This document shows, one piece after another, positions 19,523 through 30,200 of a stretch of DNA of 64,000 nt. Origin of the DNA: Caecitellus pseudoparvulus (taxonomy: Eukaryota; Bigyra: Bicosoecida). The stretch lies in NCBI GenBank assembly GCA_965644315.1, contig CBFFRQ010000042.1:558001-622000 (forward strand), in the 5' to 3' direction. The first letter of the stretch is position 1. Each line of letters begins with the position of its first letter. The notes beneath the pieces were generated by a model that worked only from the letters and a program-made list of their open reading frames with translations, searched no databases and was not told where the DNA came from. Made by a program: the position numbers and the translations under genes.

Positions 19523-20359
19523 CTACGAGCGAGTGAGCATGGCTGCAGCCCACTTGCCCACTCGCCTGCGACGGGCCAGGTGCACGGTGGCTGAGCTGCC
19601 CCAGGACATGGGCAGCTTGCTCTCCCACGTGCTGTGTGTGAACAGCTTGCTGGGCAGCCGGGTGGTGGTGGTGATGACGAGGGAGTCCCCAGGCAAGCTC
19701 TCCAGGCTTCGCCCCAGCGCCTGCATCTGCGCGATGTTCAGGGCTGTGCTGTTGCAGAACACGACCAGAGGTTGCCTGGCGCTGGAGCTGGGCTGGGCAG
19801 CTTGCAGCCAGCAGTCTGTGTCGAACATGCTGCCTTCCAGCAGCAGGATGTCACGGCTCACCCCGTTATGCTCAGTGCGGAGCGGGGCGAGGGACGGGCG
19901 AACACCCTCTGCAGCCGCCTCAGCAGCAGGCGGAAAGGCAGCCTGCAAGGCAACCGCTCTCTCCGAGGCAGCCTGGGCCCGTGCTGGGTCCACCTCAACG
20001 CCGACGCACGTCGTGAAGCGGCAGCTGCACCACGCTGCCGCAACCGCCACACCTGCGCCGCTGCCCAGGTCGACGAAGACACTGCCCGCAGCAGGGAGCG
20101 GGAGGCTGCTCAAAAAATCGGCAAAGGGCCCTAGCAGCACCTCGCCATACACGTGGGATAGGTCCAAGTGCCCCCCCTGCTCACTTGGTGGTCTGCAGGC
20201 TGAGGGTGTGACTGCGCAAGTTGCCTGCACACCACCTTCTGTGGAGTGAGGTTCTTGGGCGGAGAAAGCAGGCCACAACTTATCTACTTCACGGACAAGG
20301 TCGGCATCTGGCGCTTCCCTGCCTTGGTCGCTGGCGGCTGCTTGCTTCGCCTCCGCCAT
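19523..20359 (-). CDS. DOT1-like class I SAM methyltransferase
   Basis: Single exon, 278 aa from the ATG at 20359 (M-A-E-A-K). The SAM-binding motif I is V-F-V-D-L-G-S-G-A-G-V-A-V, preceded by H-V-Y-G-E-V-L-L-G-P and followed by G-V-E-V-D-P-A-R and later V-V-F-C-N-S-T-A-L-N. The order Y-G-E, D-L-G-S-G-x-G, an acidic loop, then F-x-N resembles the catalytic core of DOT1 histone H3 lysine methyltransferases and the short stand-alone DOT1-fold enzymes of protists. Substrate is unproven; no nuclear signal or extra domain is obvious beyond a basic patch (A-R-R-R-R-V) near the C-terminus. It converges on HDH and diverges from the Gle1-like gene. Confidence 0.75.
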   Translation of the reverse strand: MAEAKQAAASDQGREAPDADLVREVDKLWPAFSAQEPHSTEGGVQATCAVTPSACRPPSEQGGHLDLSHVYGEVLLGPFADFLSSLPLPAAGSVFVDLGSGAGVAVAAAWCSCRFTTCVGVEVDPARAQAASERAVALQAAFPPAAEAAAEGVRPSLAPLRTEHNGVSRDILLLEGSMFDTDCWLQAAQPSSSARQPLVVFCNSTALNIAQMQALGRSLESLPGDSLVITTTTRLPSKLFTHSTWESKLPMSWGSSATVHLARRRRVGKWAAAMLTRS

Positions 20360-20555
20360 GTCCGCCAACTGTGTGCGCCACGGAAACCTTGCCGACACCC
20401 TGGTGGGCGACAGAGCAGTGTTGGGGTCCGGGAAAAACGAAAACAACCCCACCCATTTAAGCTAGAAAAGTATTTTCACGCTATTTCTCATAGTTCAGGT
20501 TGTGTATGCTCTGTAGCAGCTTCAAGTAGGAGCTTGTGCGGCCTCCGCCCAAATC

Positions 20556-20564
20556 GCGGAAATT
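20556..20564. promoter_or_regulatory. GCGGAAATT motif 5 nt upstream of the Gle1-like start
   Basis: GCGGAAATT-GAAAC-ATG with the ATG at 20570. It is the one-base variant (T for C at the end) of the recurrent motif and lies in the 210-bp divergent gap shared with the methyltransferase gene. Confidence 0.45.
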
Positions 20565-20569
20565 GAAAC

Positions 20570-22758
20570 ATGACCAGCCCTGCCTCCAGGCGCAGAAGGT
20601 GCGCAGCATTGTTCTGAGCGCGGTACTACTGGCAAAATTCATGAGAGACAGCGCAAATATCATTGCCATACCTGCCCCCGTTCGCAGGCGGGCTGCTAGG
20701 AGTCAAGAGCCGGCGCGCACTCCAGCAGCTTTCAGCCCGATCACATCATCGCGGCAAGGTGAGTCCCTCTCACCGTCCACGCGGAAATGGCACACCTTGT
20801 CACCCCAGGCCACCTTACCCTACCCAGACGAGGAATCATTCGCCAGAGCCCTGGACTCTGCAAGCGAGCTGCGCTTGGGGCCAGCTGCCGACACGATCTC
20901 CACAGCCGCCAGCCCAGACAGGCCAGAGTGGATCCAGCCACAAACTCCTCCCCAGGGCAGCTCAGGGCGCAGGGGAATCCGAAGACCCAAGCAATCGCAC
21001 CATTTGCCTTCCTCTACCACCCCCTCCTTTCGGATGGCCCAGCGCAGCACGCCGATGCACTCTTCGCCGCTCGTGCCGCGCACCGTGCACCACGGGGAGG
21101 CCAGCAGTGACTGGGGGGGCGGGGACGACGAGGTGGGGGCTCCAGTGCCCCCGGGGATCACCCCGCAGCTCAGCACTGTGCCGGAGGTCAGCAACGATGG
21201 TGCAGCACCCCTCCCTGCTGCCCCCTCTGTCACTGGACCTGCGCAGCGCCCGGCAAGGCCACAACATGCAGGCACTGCTGCGTTGTTGGACGGGGCCGTG
21301 CGGCCCATTCCCAGCCCAGGGCGTGCCACGCTCGTGCAGGACATGACTGCTCACTTGCTTGCGCAGTGTGGCCCTGACCCCCCCGCTGCTCCCCGAAGCG
21401 CACCCTCGTCGCCCGGACTGGCGTGTGCCTCAGCAGTGCAGCACGAGCAACTCCGCACCAGTGCGCAACTGCGCCAGTTGGAGGTGGTAGGGCCAGGCGC
21501 CCCATTGCCCGCTGTGCAAGCCACCAAGCAGGGCCTTGCAGAAGGCGCGGCAATAGTTGCAGCACAGCGTGAAGCAGAGAGGCAGGAAGCAGAGAGACTG
21601 GAAGCAGAGCAGCGTGAAGCAGAGCAGCGTGAAGCAGAGAGGCAGGAAGCAGAGAGACTGGAAGCAGAGAGGCAGGAAGCAGAGAGACTGGAAGCAGAGA
21701 GGCAGGAAGCAGAGAGGCGGGAAGCAGGGGCTGCTGCCGCAACTCCCGCATCATCTTCGCAAACTGCCTCCACGGCCACAGCGCCAGAGTTCGACTTGGC
21801 TGCCTTGCGAAGTGCCTACCTTGAGCAAAAAGCCACCACCAAGCGCCATTTTGGCAGTGAGTTTGACACGGGGTATGCTGACGAAGACACCTACCCGCGC
21901 GAGGAGCGGCTGTTTGAGCAGGCCACCTTGGCTCGAAACGCGTTGACGTCCGAAGCTGCAAGCGTGGATGACTACGTGCGCAAGATGAAGCGTGCATACG
22001 AAGAGCTGGGCAGCTGCTACAGCTCTGACCCGGGGGTGGTAGCTGCTGCCCGCAACGCCCTACTGGGCAGCATCGTGGATGCGATGGTGGTTGGTCGGTC
22101 CCCCGTGGGTGACACGTACAGCATCGCACAGGACTTCGCCAAAGACGCCGCCAGCGCCAGGGTCATCATGCGTCTGGCAGATGACGTGCCTGGGGTCCTG
22201 GACATGGCTCTTGGCTGCATCGTGGACCTGGTGCCTGAGCTGGCAGGAGCGCCCCGACGCGCTGACCAAGCGCTGCCCTGCACCACCCCCCAAGGCGAAA
22301 CTGACCACCTTTTCCTCCAAGTTGGTGCGCTGGCTGTGCTGGGGTCTATGGTGGGAGCTGCAGACCGCAGCAAGCCTCCTCAGGAAGCCCTCGTCACGAT
22401 GGCGTGGAAGCTCGCTGTGCGGTGCACGAAGTCCAGCTTCCAGTGCAGCATCGGGGACGGCGTGGTGCTGTTTGCGCCACTGCTGTGGATGCTGTGGTCC
22501 CGTGCTGGGATCAAGCTGCGTGAGCGCTTCCCGCGATCCGCACCCCGGCTGTGGGCGGCCCTGCACGAGCAGTGGCTTGCGCCAGCCTCAGCCACAGACG
22601 CCTCGTGTCGCCTTCTGCATGCGATTCCTCAAGATCGCCACCCACAGGCAGTATTTTTCCTGCACAAACTGCAGGGCAAGTTGTTAGCTGATAGAGCACA
22701 TGGGTATGCCCATGCTGCTCCATGCCAGGAGCAAGACGGGGGTGCGCACTCTGCGTGA
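20570..22758 (+). CDS. Gle1-like mRNA export factor / nucleoporin
   Basis: Two exons, join(20570..20598, 20688..22758), give 699 aa. A 29-nt first exon (M-T-S-P-A-S-R-R-R) is joined in phase 2 across an 89-nt GTGCGC...CGCAG intron. Residues 1-330 are Pro/Ser-rich and disordered. Residues 335-385 are a charged helix of repeated E-A-E-R-Q-E-A-E-R-L units. The C-terminal 330 residues look like the Gle1 helical-repeat domain: S-I-A-Q-D-F-A-K then V-P-G-V-L-D-M-A-L-G, and later M-A-W-K-L-A-V-R...L-L-W-M-L-W-S-R-A-G, in the order and spacing of Gle1. Gle1 with InsP6 activates the DEAD-box ATPase Dbp5/DDX19 at the nuclear pore's cytoplasmic face. The assignment is from pattern, not strong identity. 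The Nup214-like gene, the other Dbp5 partner, lies 4.5 kb downstream. Confidence 0.6.
21573..21725 (+). repeat. Coding tandem repeat (E-A-E-R-x) in the Gle1-like gene
   Basis: About ten imperfect 15-nt units, partly arranged as 30-nt pairs of the type GAAGCAGAGAGGCAG / GAAGCAGAGAGACTG, all in frame. They code a highly charged single alpha-helix or coiled coil. Copy number is likely to vary between strains. Confidence 0.85.
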
Positions 22759-23124
22759 GCACCAAGGTGCGCACTTTTGCACGCTTTGCCGCGTCGCCCC
22801 CGGACAACCATCCCGGTGCCTGTTTAAAATGCACTCGACAGGCGTTTTGCATGTCCGCTTGTACTTCTGTTTTGCCCCAATGCAGCTGCTGGGGCTCCCT
22901 CCTGTGCTGCCATGCACATGGTCACCCCAGCGTTTCGTCCACGTGCAAGCACTACGCGTACTTTCAGCTCCGTGAGGCTGTGCTGTGCTCAGCGCAAACT
23001 CAGCAACCTCATCGATCAGCGAAGAACTGAAGCATTACATCATTTAGCCAGGTTTGTCCGTTGACCAGGGCCCAGGTCATTCAGGTGGGGTGCACCGATA
23101 GGGGCAGCGTTTCACTTGATCCAC
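22759..23124 (+). other. Intergenic, Gle1-like to coiled-coil protein
   Basis: About 366 bp between two plus-strand genes. It contains AATGCA cores (around 22829 and 22879) that may belong to the Gle1-like 3' end, then the promoter of the next gene. No reading frame with recognisable similarity and no RNA gene was seen. Confidence 0.4.
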
Positions 23125-25533
23125 ATGTCCAGGCCAGAGCAGGCTTCGCCCAGGCGGCGCCTGGCGGAACAAACCCGTCGGCAGGTGCAAGCAGGAAGAG
23201 AGGCAGCCAACGTTAGGAGGGTTCCGAACCCTAACTCTCGTCTTTCTCAAGCACCGGGTGCCCAGCAAGCCCCAAGCCGGGGGAAGGCGATCCTGGGCTG
23301 GTTCTCCAGCATCGGGGAGAACTTCAAACGAGGCGCACAAACTCTCAGGAGGAGTGGTGGGAGGCCGACAGAAGCGGACGAAACTTGGTACGAGCCCCCT
23401 CCAGACGACGGGGAGGAGGCTGACTTCGGGATCCACCGGTCAACTGGCTCAACGTTGCGTCGGCCGCCTCCCGGCGGACGCCCGACACAGCCACCCCAGG
23501 AAGCCACTCACCAGACAGAGCACACACTTGACAGTGAAGGTGCATGGCCTCAGCCCTTCAGGGGGAACCCCTTTCTGGCCCCAGATCAGGCTCGCTCAAG
23601 ACCTGAGCAGGCCATGTCAGCACCCGCCAGCGGACTCGGGCAGAGGTCCAGCCCGCAGCCGGGTAGCGCAACGGAGGCACCGCCCCCAGGCCCAGCGCCC
23701 CCCCCTTCAGCCGGCTTTCGTGCACCTCTCCCTCATTCGCACGAGTCCTCTGACACTGACGGTGACGGCGCCAGGGGGGGTGCTCCGCCGACCAGGCAGC
23801 AGCCGCCGGCTGTGGACACCGCGCATGGTCTCCACGGGACGGTGAATCCCCTTTCCCGGAAGACCACTGCACCTGTGGATGAGCCTACCCCCATGTCAAC
23901 GCAAGGTTCAACTTCCACCCCTGGCCAGCACAAGGAGGAGGGCCCAGCGCCGCAGGGCCCACCCACTCCCGAGCCTCCCGTTGCAGCCCGGCGATCCCGG
24001 CCAGAAAGGGGTCACTCAGGTCGTAGACGGCGCCCCCAAGGTCCGCGGCAGACTGCCGACGACTATTTTGCTGATGACCAGATCGACAGCGATTACAGTG
24101 ATGCTGGCGCGCCTGTGCAGCCAGCAGCGCGAAGTGACCTCCATGACCAGCTCAGCGTCCTCTCGGATGACTTCGAGAGGCTGCAAGCCAAGGTGGAAGA
24201 CTTGGAAGCCACCGCAGAAACCGTGGAACAAGAGCTGTTTGCCAACCTGCAGTACCTGGAGGCAGCTGTTGAGCGGCGGGAAGACATGGTCATGGCTCAC
24301 GTTGGGCAGACGGCCGACCTGGGGCGCCTGCGTGGTGAACTGCTGGCAGAAGTGCGGGAGGAGGTCGCGGCGACAGTGGAGAGCCAGGGCAAACTCATCA
24401 TGGATTTGGCCATGGGCCAGGTCAGCCAACTAGCACACCAAGTGCGGCGGGCGGAGGATGAGACCCTGCTGTCCACACTGGCTGACATCCGCGGCAGCCT
24501 GGTGCACTTCCTGCTGACAGGCACTGTGAAGGTGGCCAGCGCCGCACAGCCAGCCGTGGAGCCCGTATGGAGTACTTTGTACGGGCTCCTGGGCTGGATC
24601 GGCACGTCAGTGGGCGTGTCCAACGAGCAGTGTGGCCGACTGTGGCGGTGCTGCTGCTCCCGGACGCGGGCTGAGGACTTGCAGGGCGCCCCCACGCCTG
24701 GCGCCGCGCCTGCTCCCCACCCCATGGCAGCGGGACAGCTGGAACAAACCGGCAGGCTGCATTCCCACCACACAGAGGCGCAAGGTCGACAGTACGCTGA
24801 CATGGGCCAAGCACCCCGCCAGGTTGCCGGGTGGGATGCAGGACCCGCCACCCCTGACCAGGCCCCGATGCCACGACGCGTGGGCCACAGGTACACCCCC
24901 CCTCCACCACCTGACGCCCTGCCCCCCGCCACACACGACCCCCGTGGACACTGGTACGTACCTGGGCCAGAGCCTGGGAGGTATCCACCGGCGCTCCCAG
25001 GCGCAGGTGGCCTGCCCACAGCGTACCCCCCCGTTGCCCGTGACAGGCGCCTGGAGCGATCTCCCCCTCTCCGCTCGCGGGCATGGCAAGGCCAAGAGGC
25101 GGCGCGTGCGGCTGATGGTGCCATCTCCGCACGGCAGCGGCACGATGCTCGGCCAGGGCGCTCCTTCCGGCAGGCGCCCACTGCCCATCGCCATGCTTCC
25201 AGCAGCCCCCCCTTCGACACCAGCTCAGCGGAGCGGGGTAGCCAGGGCCGCTACAGCGCACAGTACGGCTATGACGGCCGCCCGGAGTTCAGCCTTCCCG
25301 CGGCCCAGCTGCCTCGCGGTGGGGACACGAGCATGCTTCACCGTGAGCCCAGGCAAGATGCATGGGAGGGGGCAGGCGCCTACCGCCGACTGCCACGCGG
25401 TGCAGGAAGCATGAGGGATGTGGGCCAGGCGTACGCGCCTCGGCGGGATGTCGCTGGCAGGGGAGGCGGCCCCGATGCCCGCAGCACCAGCAGCTACGAC
25501 TCCCGTGCCCACGACTTTGATGGGTTGGAGTGA
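23125..25533 (+). CDS. Unrecognised coiled-coil protein with a hydrophobic segment
   Basis: Single exon, 802 aa from the ATG at 23125 (M-S-R-P-E-Q). I do not recognise it. Residues 1-330 are disordered (Pro/Ser/Gly/Arg). Residues about 339-460 are a heptad-like helix (L-S-V-L-S-D-D-F-E-R-L-Q-A-K-V-E-D-L...). Next comes a hydrophobic stretch (about 459-499: V-H-F-L-L-T-G-T-V-K-V and W-S-T-L-Y-G-L-L-G-W-I-G-T-S-V-G-V), immediately followed by R-L-W-R-C-C-C-S-R, a plausible palmitoylation site. The last 290 residues are again disordered, rich in Arg, Pro and Tyr. This suggests a membrane-attached scaffold. Its TGA (25531-25533) directly abuts the stop codon of the opposing dehydrogenase gene. 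Confidence 0.65.
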   Translation: MSRPEQASPRRRLAEQTRRQVQAGREAANVRRVPNPNSRLSQAPGAQQAPSRGKAILGWFSSIGENFKRGAQTLRRSGGRPTEADETWYEPPPDDGEEADFGIHRSTGSTLRRPPPGGRPTQPPQEATHQTEHTLDSEGAWPQPFRGNPFLAPDQARSRPEQAMSAPASGLGQRSSPQPGSATEAPPPGPAPPPSAGFRAPLPHSHESSDTDGDGARGGAPPTRQQPPAVDTAHGLHGTVNPLSRKTTAPVDEPTPMSTQGSTSTPGQHKEEGPAPQGPPTPEPPVAARRSRPERGHSGRRRRPQGPRQTADDYFADDQIDSDYSDAGAPVQPAARSDLHDQLSVLSDDFERLQAKVEDLEATAETVEQELFANLQYLEAAVERREDMVMAHVGQTADLGRLRGELLAEVREEVAATVESQGKLIMDLAMGQVSQLAHQVRRAEDETLLSTLADIRGSLVHFLLTGTVKVASAAQPAVEPVWSTLYGLLGWIGTSVGVSNEQCGRLWRCCCSRTRAEDLQGAPTPGAAPAPHPMAAGQLEQTGRLHSHHTEAQGRQYADMGQAPRQVAGWDAGPATPDQAPMPRRVGHRYTPPPPPDALPPATHDPRGHWYVPGPEPGRYPPALPGAGGLPTAYPPVARDRRLERSPPLRSRAWQGQEAARAADGAISARQRHDARPGRSFRQAPTAHRHASSSPPFDTSSAERGSQGRYSAQYGYDGRPEFSLPAAQLPRGGDTSMLHREPRQDAWEGAGAYRRLPRGAGSMRDVGQAYAPRRDVAGRGGGPDARSTSSYDSRAHDFDGLE

Positions 25534-26852
25534 TCACCCTGCTCTCTGGCGGCGCCCAGGCGTCAGAGCACAGCACAAGGCAGCAGCTACACGACGCAGT
25601 GCATGTGCCATCCCACACTGAGCGCGTTGCTGCGCAGGTACTGGCCGTTGCCGGGCTGACCACGAGCCACAGGCTGCGTGGCGGCAGGCCGTGCCGGCAG
25701 CACTGGCAACGGTCGAGGCATTGGACACCTGGCACAGCATGGACAGGACAGCGGAGGCCAAGCCCTCGTTTAGGCGAGGGTGGCGGTCTGCTAAGTGCGA
25801 CATACGCACGCGGGCGACGCCGCCAGCCAGCCATCCGCTGAGGGCCGGGCACAGCCAGTCCATGTACAGGAACGCGAGCACGGGGTGCGTGGAGATCCAG
25901 CTCTCAGGCAGCCCTGCCGCCGTCGCGGCACAGGCAAGCTCCACACAGCGGCGTGTTGGCATCTTGTCTGACTCGTCCACGGCGTGCCCCTCGTCGGCAA
26001 AGGTCCCTCCCCGAGGCAGCAGGGCGGCAGCGCTGCCCTCTGACTTGACAGGGCCAGGGCAGACAACTGTCACAGACACCTCTGGCGCACCGGCGCGCAG
26101 AGTTTGTCCCCTTGCCTCGGCCGCGAAGGCCCTGAAAAACGCCCGCAGACCAGCTTTTGCCGCTGCGTACGAGGAAGCCGCAGGCACAGGCAGGTGGCCC
26201 GCCACGCTGCTCATGACCATGACGGCTCCTCCTTGACCACTCTCGCCCTGCATGTGCCGCAGGAGTGGACCAGCCAGGGAAATGTGCCCCAGCAAGTTCA
26301 CCTGCAGAATGCGGCGGTGCACATCCGGTGGCGTCTCCACCACCGTGCCCCGCAAATCCACGCCAGCGTTCAGCACGACCACCTGTAGGTTGCCAAAGTG
26401 ACCCGCAGCCGCGCGAATGACTTCTTCGGCACATCCTATGCTTGTCACGTCAAGGGTCTGCACGGCAGCGACCTGGCATCCATCGTGAGGGCTCAGTTCA
26501 CGACACTGCGCCGCAACCGCCTCCAGACGCCGCACCCTCCGGCCAGAGAGCACGACTCTCGCTCCCCACGACGCCACTTGCAACGCAAGATCAGATCCGA
26601 CTGAGAGAGGCATGCATAGTTGTGCTGGTGCTGGCATGCGTTGCGCCACGTGCACTCACTTCCGGACGAGGCGCCCACAATCCACACGACTTTGCCGTTG
26701 AAAAAGCCAGGCGCAATGTCGCATGCAAGGGCATCCAGTGTTGCGGCGTCTGCATCTGCAAGAACAAAGGCCCTTGCACGCCAGCAACACCACATAAGCC
26801 CGGCCAGTAAGAGAAGGCCCCAACCAAACTCCACTTGCGCAAAGGAATCCAT
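25534..26852 (-). CDS. Short-chain dehydrogenase/reductase, DHRS7-like, membrane-anchored
   Basis: Two exons, complement(25534..26600, 26660..26852), give 419 aa. Exon 1 codes an N-terminal membrane helix (G-W-G-L-L-L-L-A-G-L-M-W) and the start of the Rossmann fold; the phase-1 splice completes the cofactor motif G-A-S-S-G-I-G exactly at the junction. Other SDR elements: L-N-A-G-V-D (NAG motif), M-S-S-V-A-G-H (catalytic Ser) and Y-A-A-A-K (catalytic Tyr and Lys). A second hydrophobic stretch after residue 320 (F-L-Y-M-D-W-L-C-P-A-L-S-G-W-L) resembles DHRS7 proteins of the endoplasmic reticulum. The substrate is unknown (retinoid, steroid or lipid carbonyls in relatives). The last 60 residues look non-homologous, so the true end may differ; as read, its stop abuts the neighbour's stop. 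Confidence 0.87.
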
Positions 26853-27228
26853 ATCCCCGGTTGTGGAGTTTCAGCCTGAAACTCTAAGCATGTCCGCCTC
26901 GCTAAGCACCACAACAGTCTCAATCTACCATGCATGTCTTGACCTTCATGAAGCCTTAAATTTGGGATTTGCTTGCCCGGTGTACTTGTCGCTGCCACGG
27001 CTGTATTCTGAGCAGGGAGACCCGTCGTGGAAGCCTTGACATCAGTCCAGCGAGGGCACAAATTCGAATGCACTCCGCGTAGGACACCAACCCCACCTTG
27101 TCGGCAGAAGTTGCGGACAAGTGTGAGGCTGTGTCGTCATCTCCACTCGCACAAGTTGCGAGTGTTTGCAAGTGCGGCGTTCCAGTGCCGTCCTATGCCT
27201 GGGCAGCTCAGCCTGCATTCCCAGTGAC
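26853..27228. other. Divergent intergenic region, dehydrogenase / Nup214-like
   Basis: About 375 bp between two start codons facing away from each other, noticeably less GC-rich than the coding DNA. No motif copy, RNA gene or convincing frame was found. It presumably holds both promoters. Confidence 0.45.
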
Positions 27229-30200
27229 ATGGCTGCAGCCCAACATACAGTGAAGGTGTATGAGGAGGTTGAGGACGAGGACTGCAATGGCGACTTTGCA
27301 GTGGGGAGTCCAGTTGACGTCTCTACTGCGGCCTTGCTGGGCGGACAAAGCCACACCCTGAGAAATGGCTCGGACACTGTGCCTGTCACTCAGCCTGCGC
27401 AGCAGCCGGGTCTGAACATCGCAGTAGGCGATACGTACGGTGTAGTGTTTTTCATGCTGGACGGGGGTAAGTGTCGTGCCCTCCTTGCACTGCAGACACG
27501 ACCCCCACCTTCACTGCGGAAAATGCCACAGGTTTTGCACTTGCGCGCACCAGCGCCGTGGCAACTGCAGCTTCACAAGCTGCCAGCAAGGCCGAGGAGG
27601 AAGGAGATCCCCATGAAGAGGCGGTGGCCGGCGTTGTGAGGCTCAAGGGTGGTGCTTCCTCGCAAACGGTTGGCTTGCTGCTGTCTGCCGATCAGCAGAC
27701 GTTGGCTGTGGCGAGCGAGGCTGGCGGAGTGGCGACCGTGGCGTTGTTTAGGGCCGAAGACCTTGCCGCCATGGCTTTATCTTCTAGGAGCTCTGAAGTG
27801 ACACTCCCCGCCCCGGTACAGGCCTGCGACTTCGACGGCTCCGTGACCTGCATGCAGTGGATTGAAGGTGGCGAGGCGGTCATGGTCCTCTGCCAGGAGC
27901 GCACTGCTGGCAGTCAGACGCGGGTCGTAGCGTCTCTGGGCACACTGTCTGTGACGAGCGGGGCAGTGGCGAGCACAGAGTGCCCAGGCCTGACTGCTGC
28001 CGCTTGGATTCCAGCTGAGGGCAGCGGGGAAGCGGAGCTGCTCTTCGGCACTGCCAGCGGCGAGATCCGCAGCTGCGCCTGGTCAGCTCACAGCGAGATC
28101 CTTGGGTGTGACGGAGGAGCCCTTGCAACCCATGCTAGGAGTGGTGACATTGTACATGTTGGCAGGGCACTGGGTTCCTCGGAAGCGTATTCCGTGGCTC
28201 GTGTGGCGGTGCAGGAGGCTGCTCGTGGGTGGCTTGCCCTGGCCTTGGTGTGTGCCTCTGACTCGGGCCAAGTTCTGCCGGTTGTCCTGGCTAAAGGCCA
28301 GCAGGGCCGCGGTGCATGGACCGTGCACATCTTGGGCAGTGACGTCGGACCCCCACAAGTGCCCCTGTCACAGGGGCCAGCTACGTGGAGCATTGCGAAC
28401 ATCCCCGAGTGGAACATGTTCATCCTGGGGCACTCTCACAGCAGTGACCTCGACTTTGTGTTTCTGGGATGCACAGATGACTCGGGGGAAGAAGAGTGGC
28501 ACGCTTTGAGGTTCATGGAGACGGACTACGCGTTGCGGCCCCAGGTGTTCAGTTTGTCACAAGGCATCCCCATCTCCGGCGTGGCCGTGGACAGGAGCAC
28601 GGAAGTTTCAGGTCCTGATTCCGGCTCCGGGCCCGCTCTGCTCGTCCTCACCGGTATAGCAAGCGTTCTGCAAGGGTGCCTACTGCCGTACGACGACGCG
28701 ATGGACTTGGGGTTCAACGATGAAGACAGCCACCTTCCTGATGCATTGCCTTGGCTGGACGTGACTGTGCCTCGCTCCCCACGGCCGGGCCCTGCCAGCA
28801 GCAACCCAACAGTGCCAGCCGCAGCACCAGCAGCAGCACCCTCGCCAGCGCCTGTGGCAGCACCCCCACAGGCAACACCGAGTTTTGGGCTAGGACGACC
28901 TGAAAGCAGCTCCCGACCGACGCTGGCCGCAACAGGCAACGCTTTCTCGGGCGGGCGTCCCCACTCTTCGCCTGCGGCTCCCGCAGGTGCCTCGACCTCG
29001 CACAGACGTGCAAGTGGCGGGGCAGTGGGGTCTACAGCTGACACAAGCTCTTCACCAAGCTCGCACGTGCCACGGCAGGCAGCAAGCCGTGTTTCTGAGT
29101 GGCGTGCGCAGCGCAGTGAGCGCCAAGTTCAGCCAGAGCACAGAGCAGACCAGCTCGCCCAGCAACTCCAAGATGCGATGGACGACTCCCTCCAAGACCT
29201 GGTGGTCATGGCGCAGGAAGACGTGCAAGCGGGGTCGGAGTCCATGCCACTGGCTGACGCCTGCCGCGACGTGGTGGCTGCCTTGGATGCCGTGTCGGGG
29301 TCCCCCGACCAAGAAGCAAGCGGGCTGAGGGGCACGGCTCGGACCCTTCAGCGCGTCAACGCATTGGCGAACTCTGTTTACCAGCTCCAAACACAGCTGC
29401 TCTTTGTGATGGGGGACGTCACTGCCCTGCACAAGCAAGCCGAAGCGCAAGTGCAGCTTCACTCTTCGCCAAACTTTGATCGCCATGCTGCCACCGCCCC
29501 CTTGGACCCCTCCAGTGCAACCCTGCGCAGTTCCAACCAGCGCAGGCAGCGTTTGCTGGAAGTGCGCGTGGAAGCAGCCAGGTGCAGCTTGAAGGACATC
29601 ATTGAAGCGAGGAATAGCGGCGCGTCAGATGGGCATGGCTCCTCGCGCACTGCATTGCACTTGTTGCAGCGAACCGTGAACAGCCTGCTGGCAATGTGCG
29701 AGCGTGTTGGCAGCGACACAGATGCTCTGCAGAGCAGGCTACACTCCATGCGTGATAGCGTGGGGCAGGCATCGATGCGAACTGGGCAATCGTTCGAACC
29801 ACCCGTCGCTCCGAGGCATGGCTCCGCAGTCGCTGAGCGCGCTCCATTCATGCCCGGCCGGCGTGGAGCTGCGGGCCCACACTCAGCCTTTCCAGGTGCC
29901 TTTGAGCACGTTGCCTCGCCTTCTAGCGACCTGGCCCGCATTCATGAGCGGGCTACTGCTTCCCAGGCAAGTACTGGCTCTCAGGAAGCGATAGACGCCA
30001 CTCGGCAACACGACGCTACGCAAATTCTGGACATGTTGTGGGGGCAGCCAGCAACCGGGGCTGCCCACTGTGCTGTCTTGGACCACTTGGCATCCCTGCC
30101 CGATTCGGTGGAGGCTGGTTCACTGGCAGGCGAAGCTCCAAGCGACGAGGTGGCTTCGATGCAGCAGCGAGTCTTGGGCTTCGAGCGGGCCTTCCAGTCC

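Noticed and set aside
20742-20812. Second intron in the Gle1-like gene (GTGAGT at about 20759)
   Set aside because: The nearest good acceptor shifts the frame away from the long conserved reading frame, while reading through keeps it.
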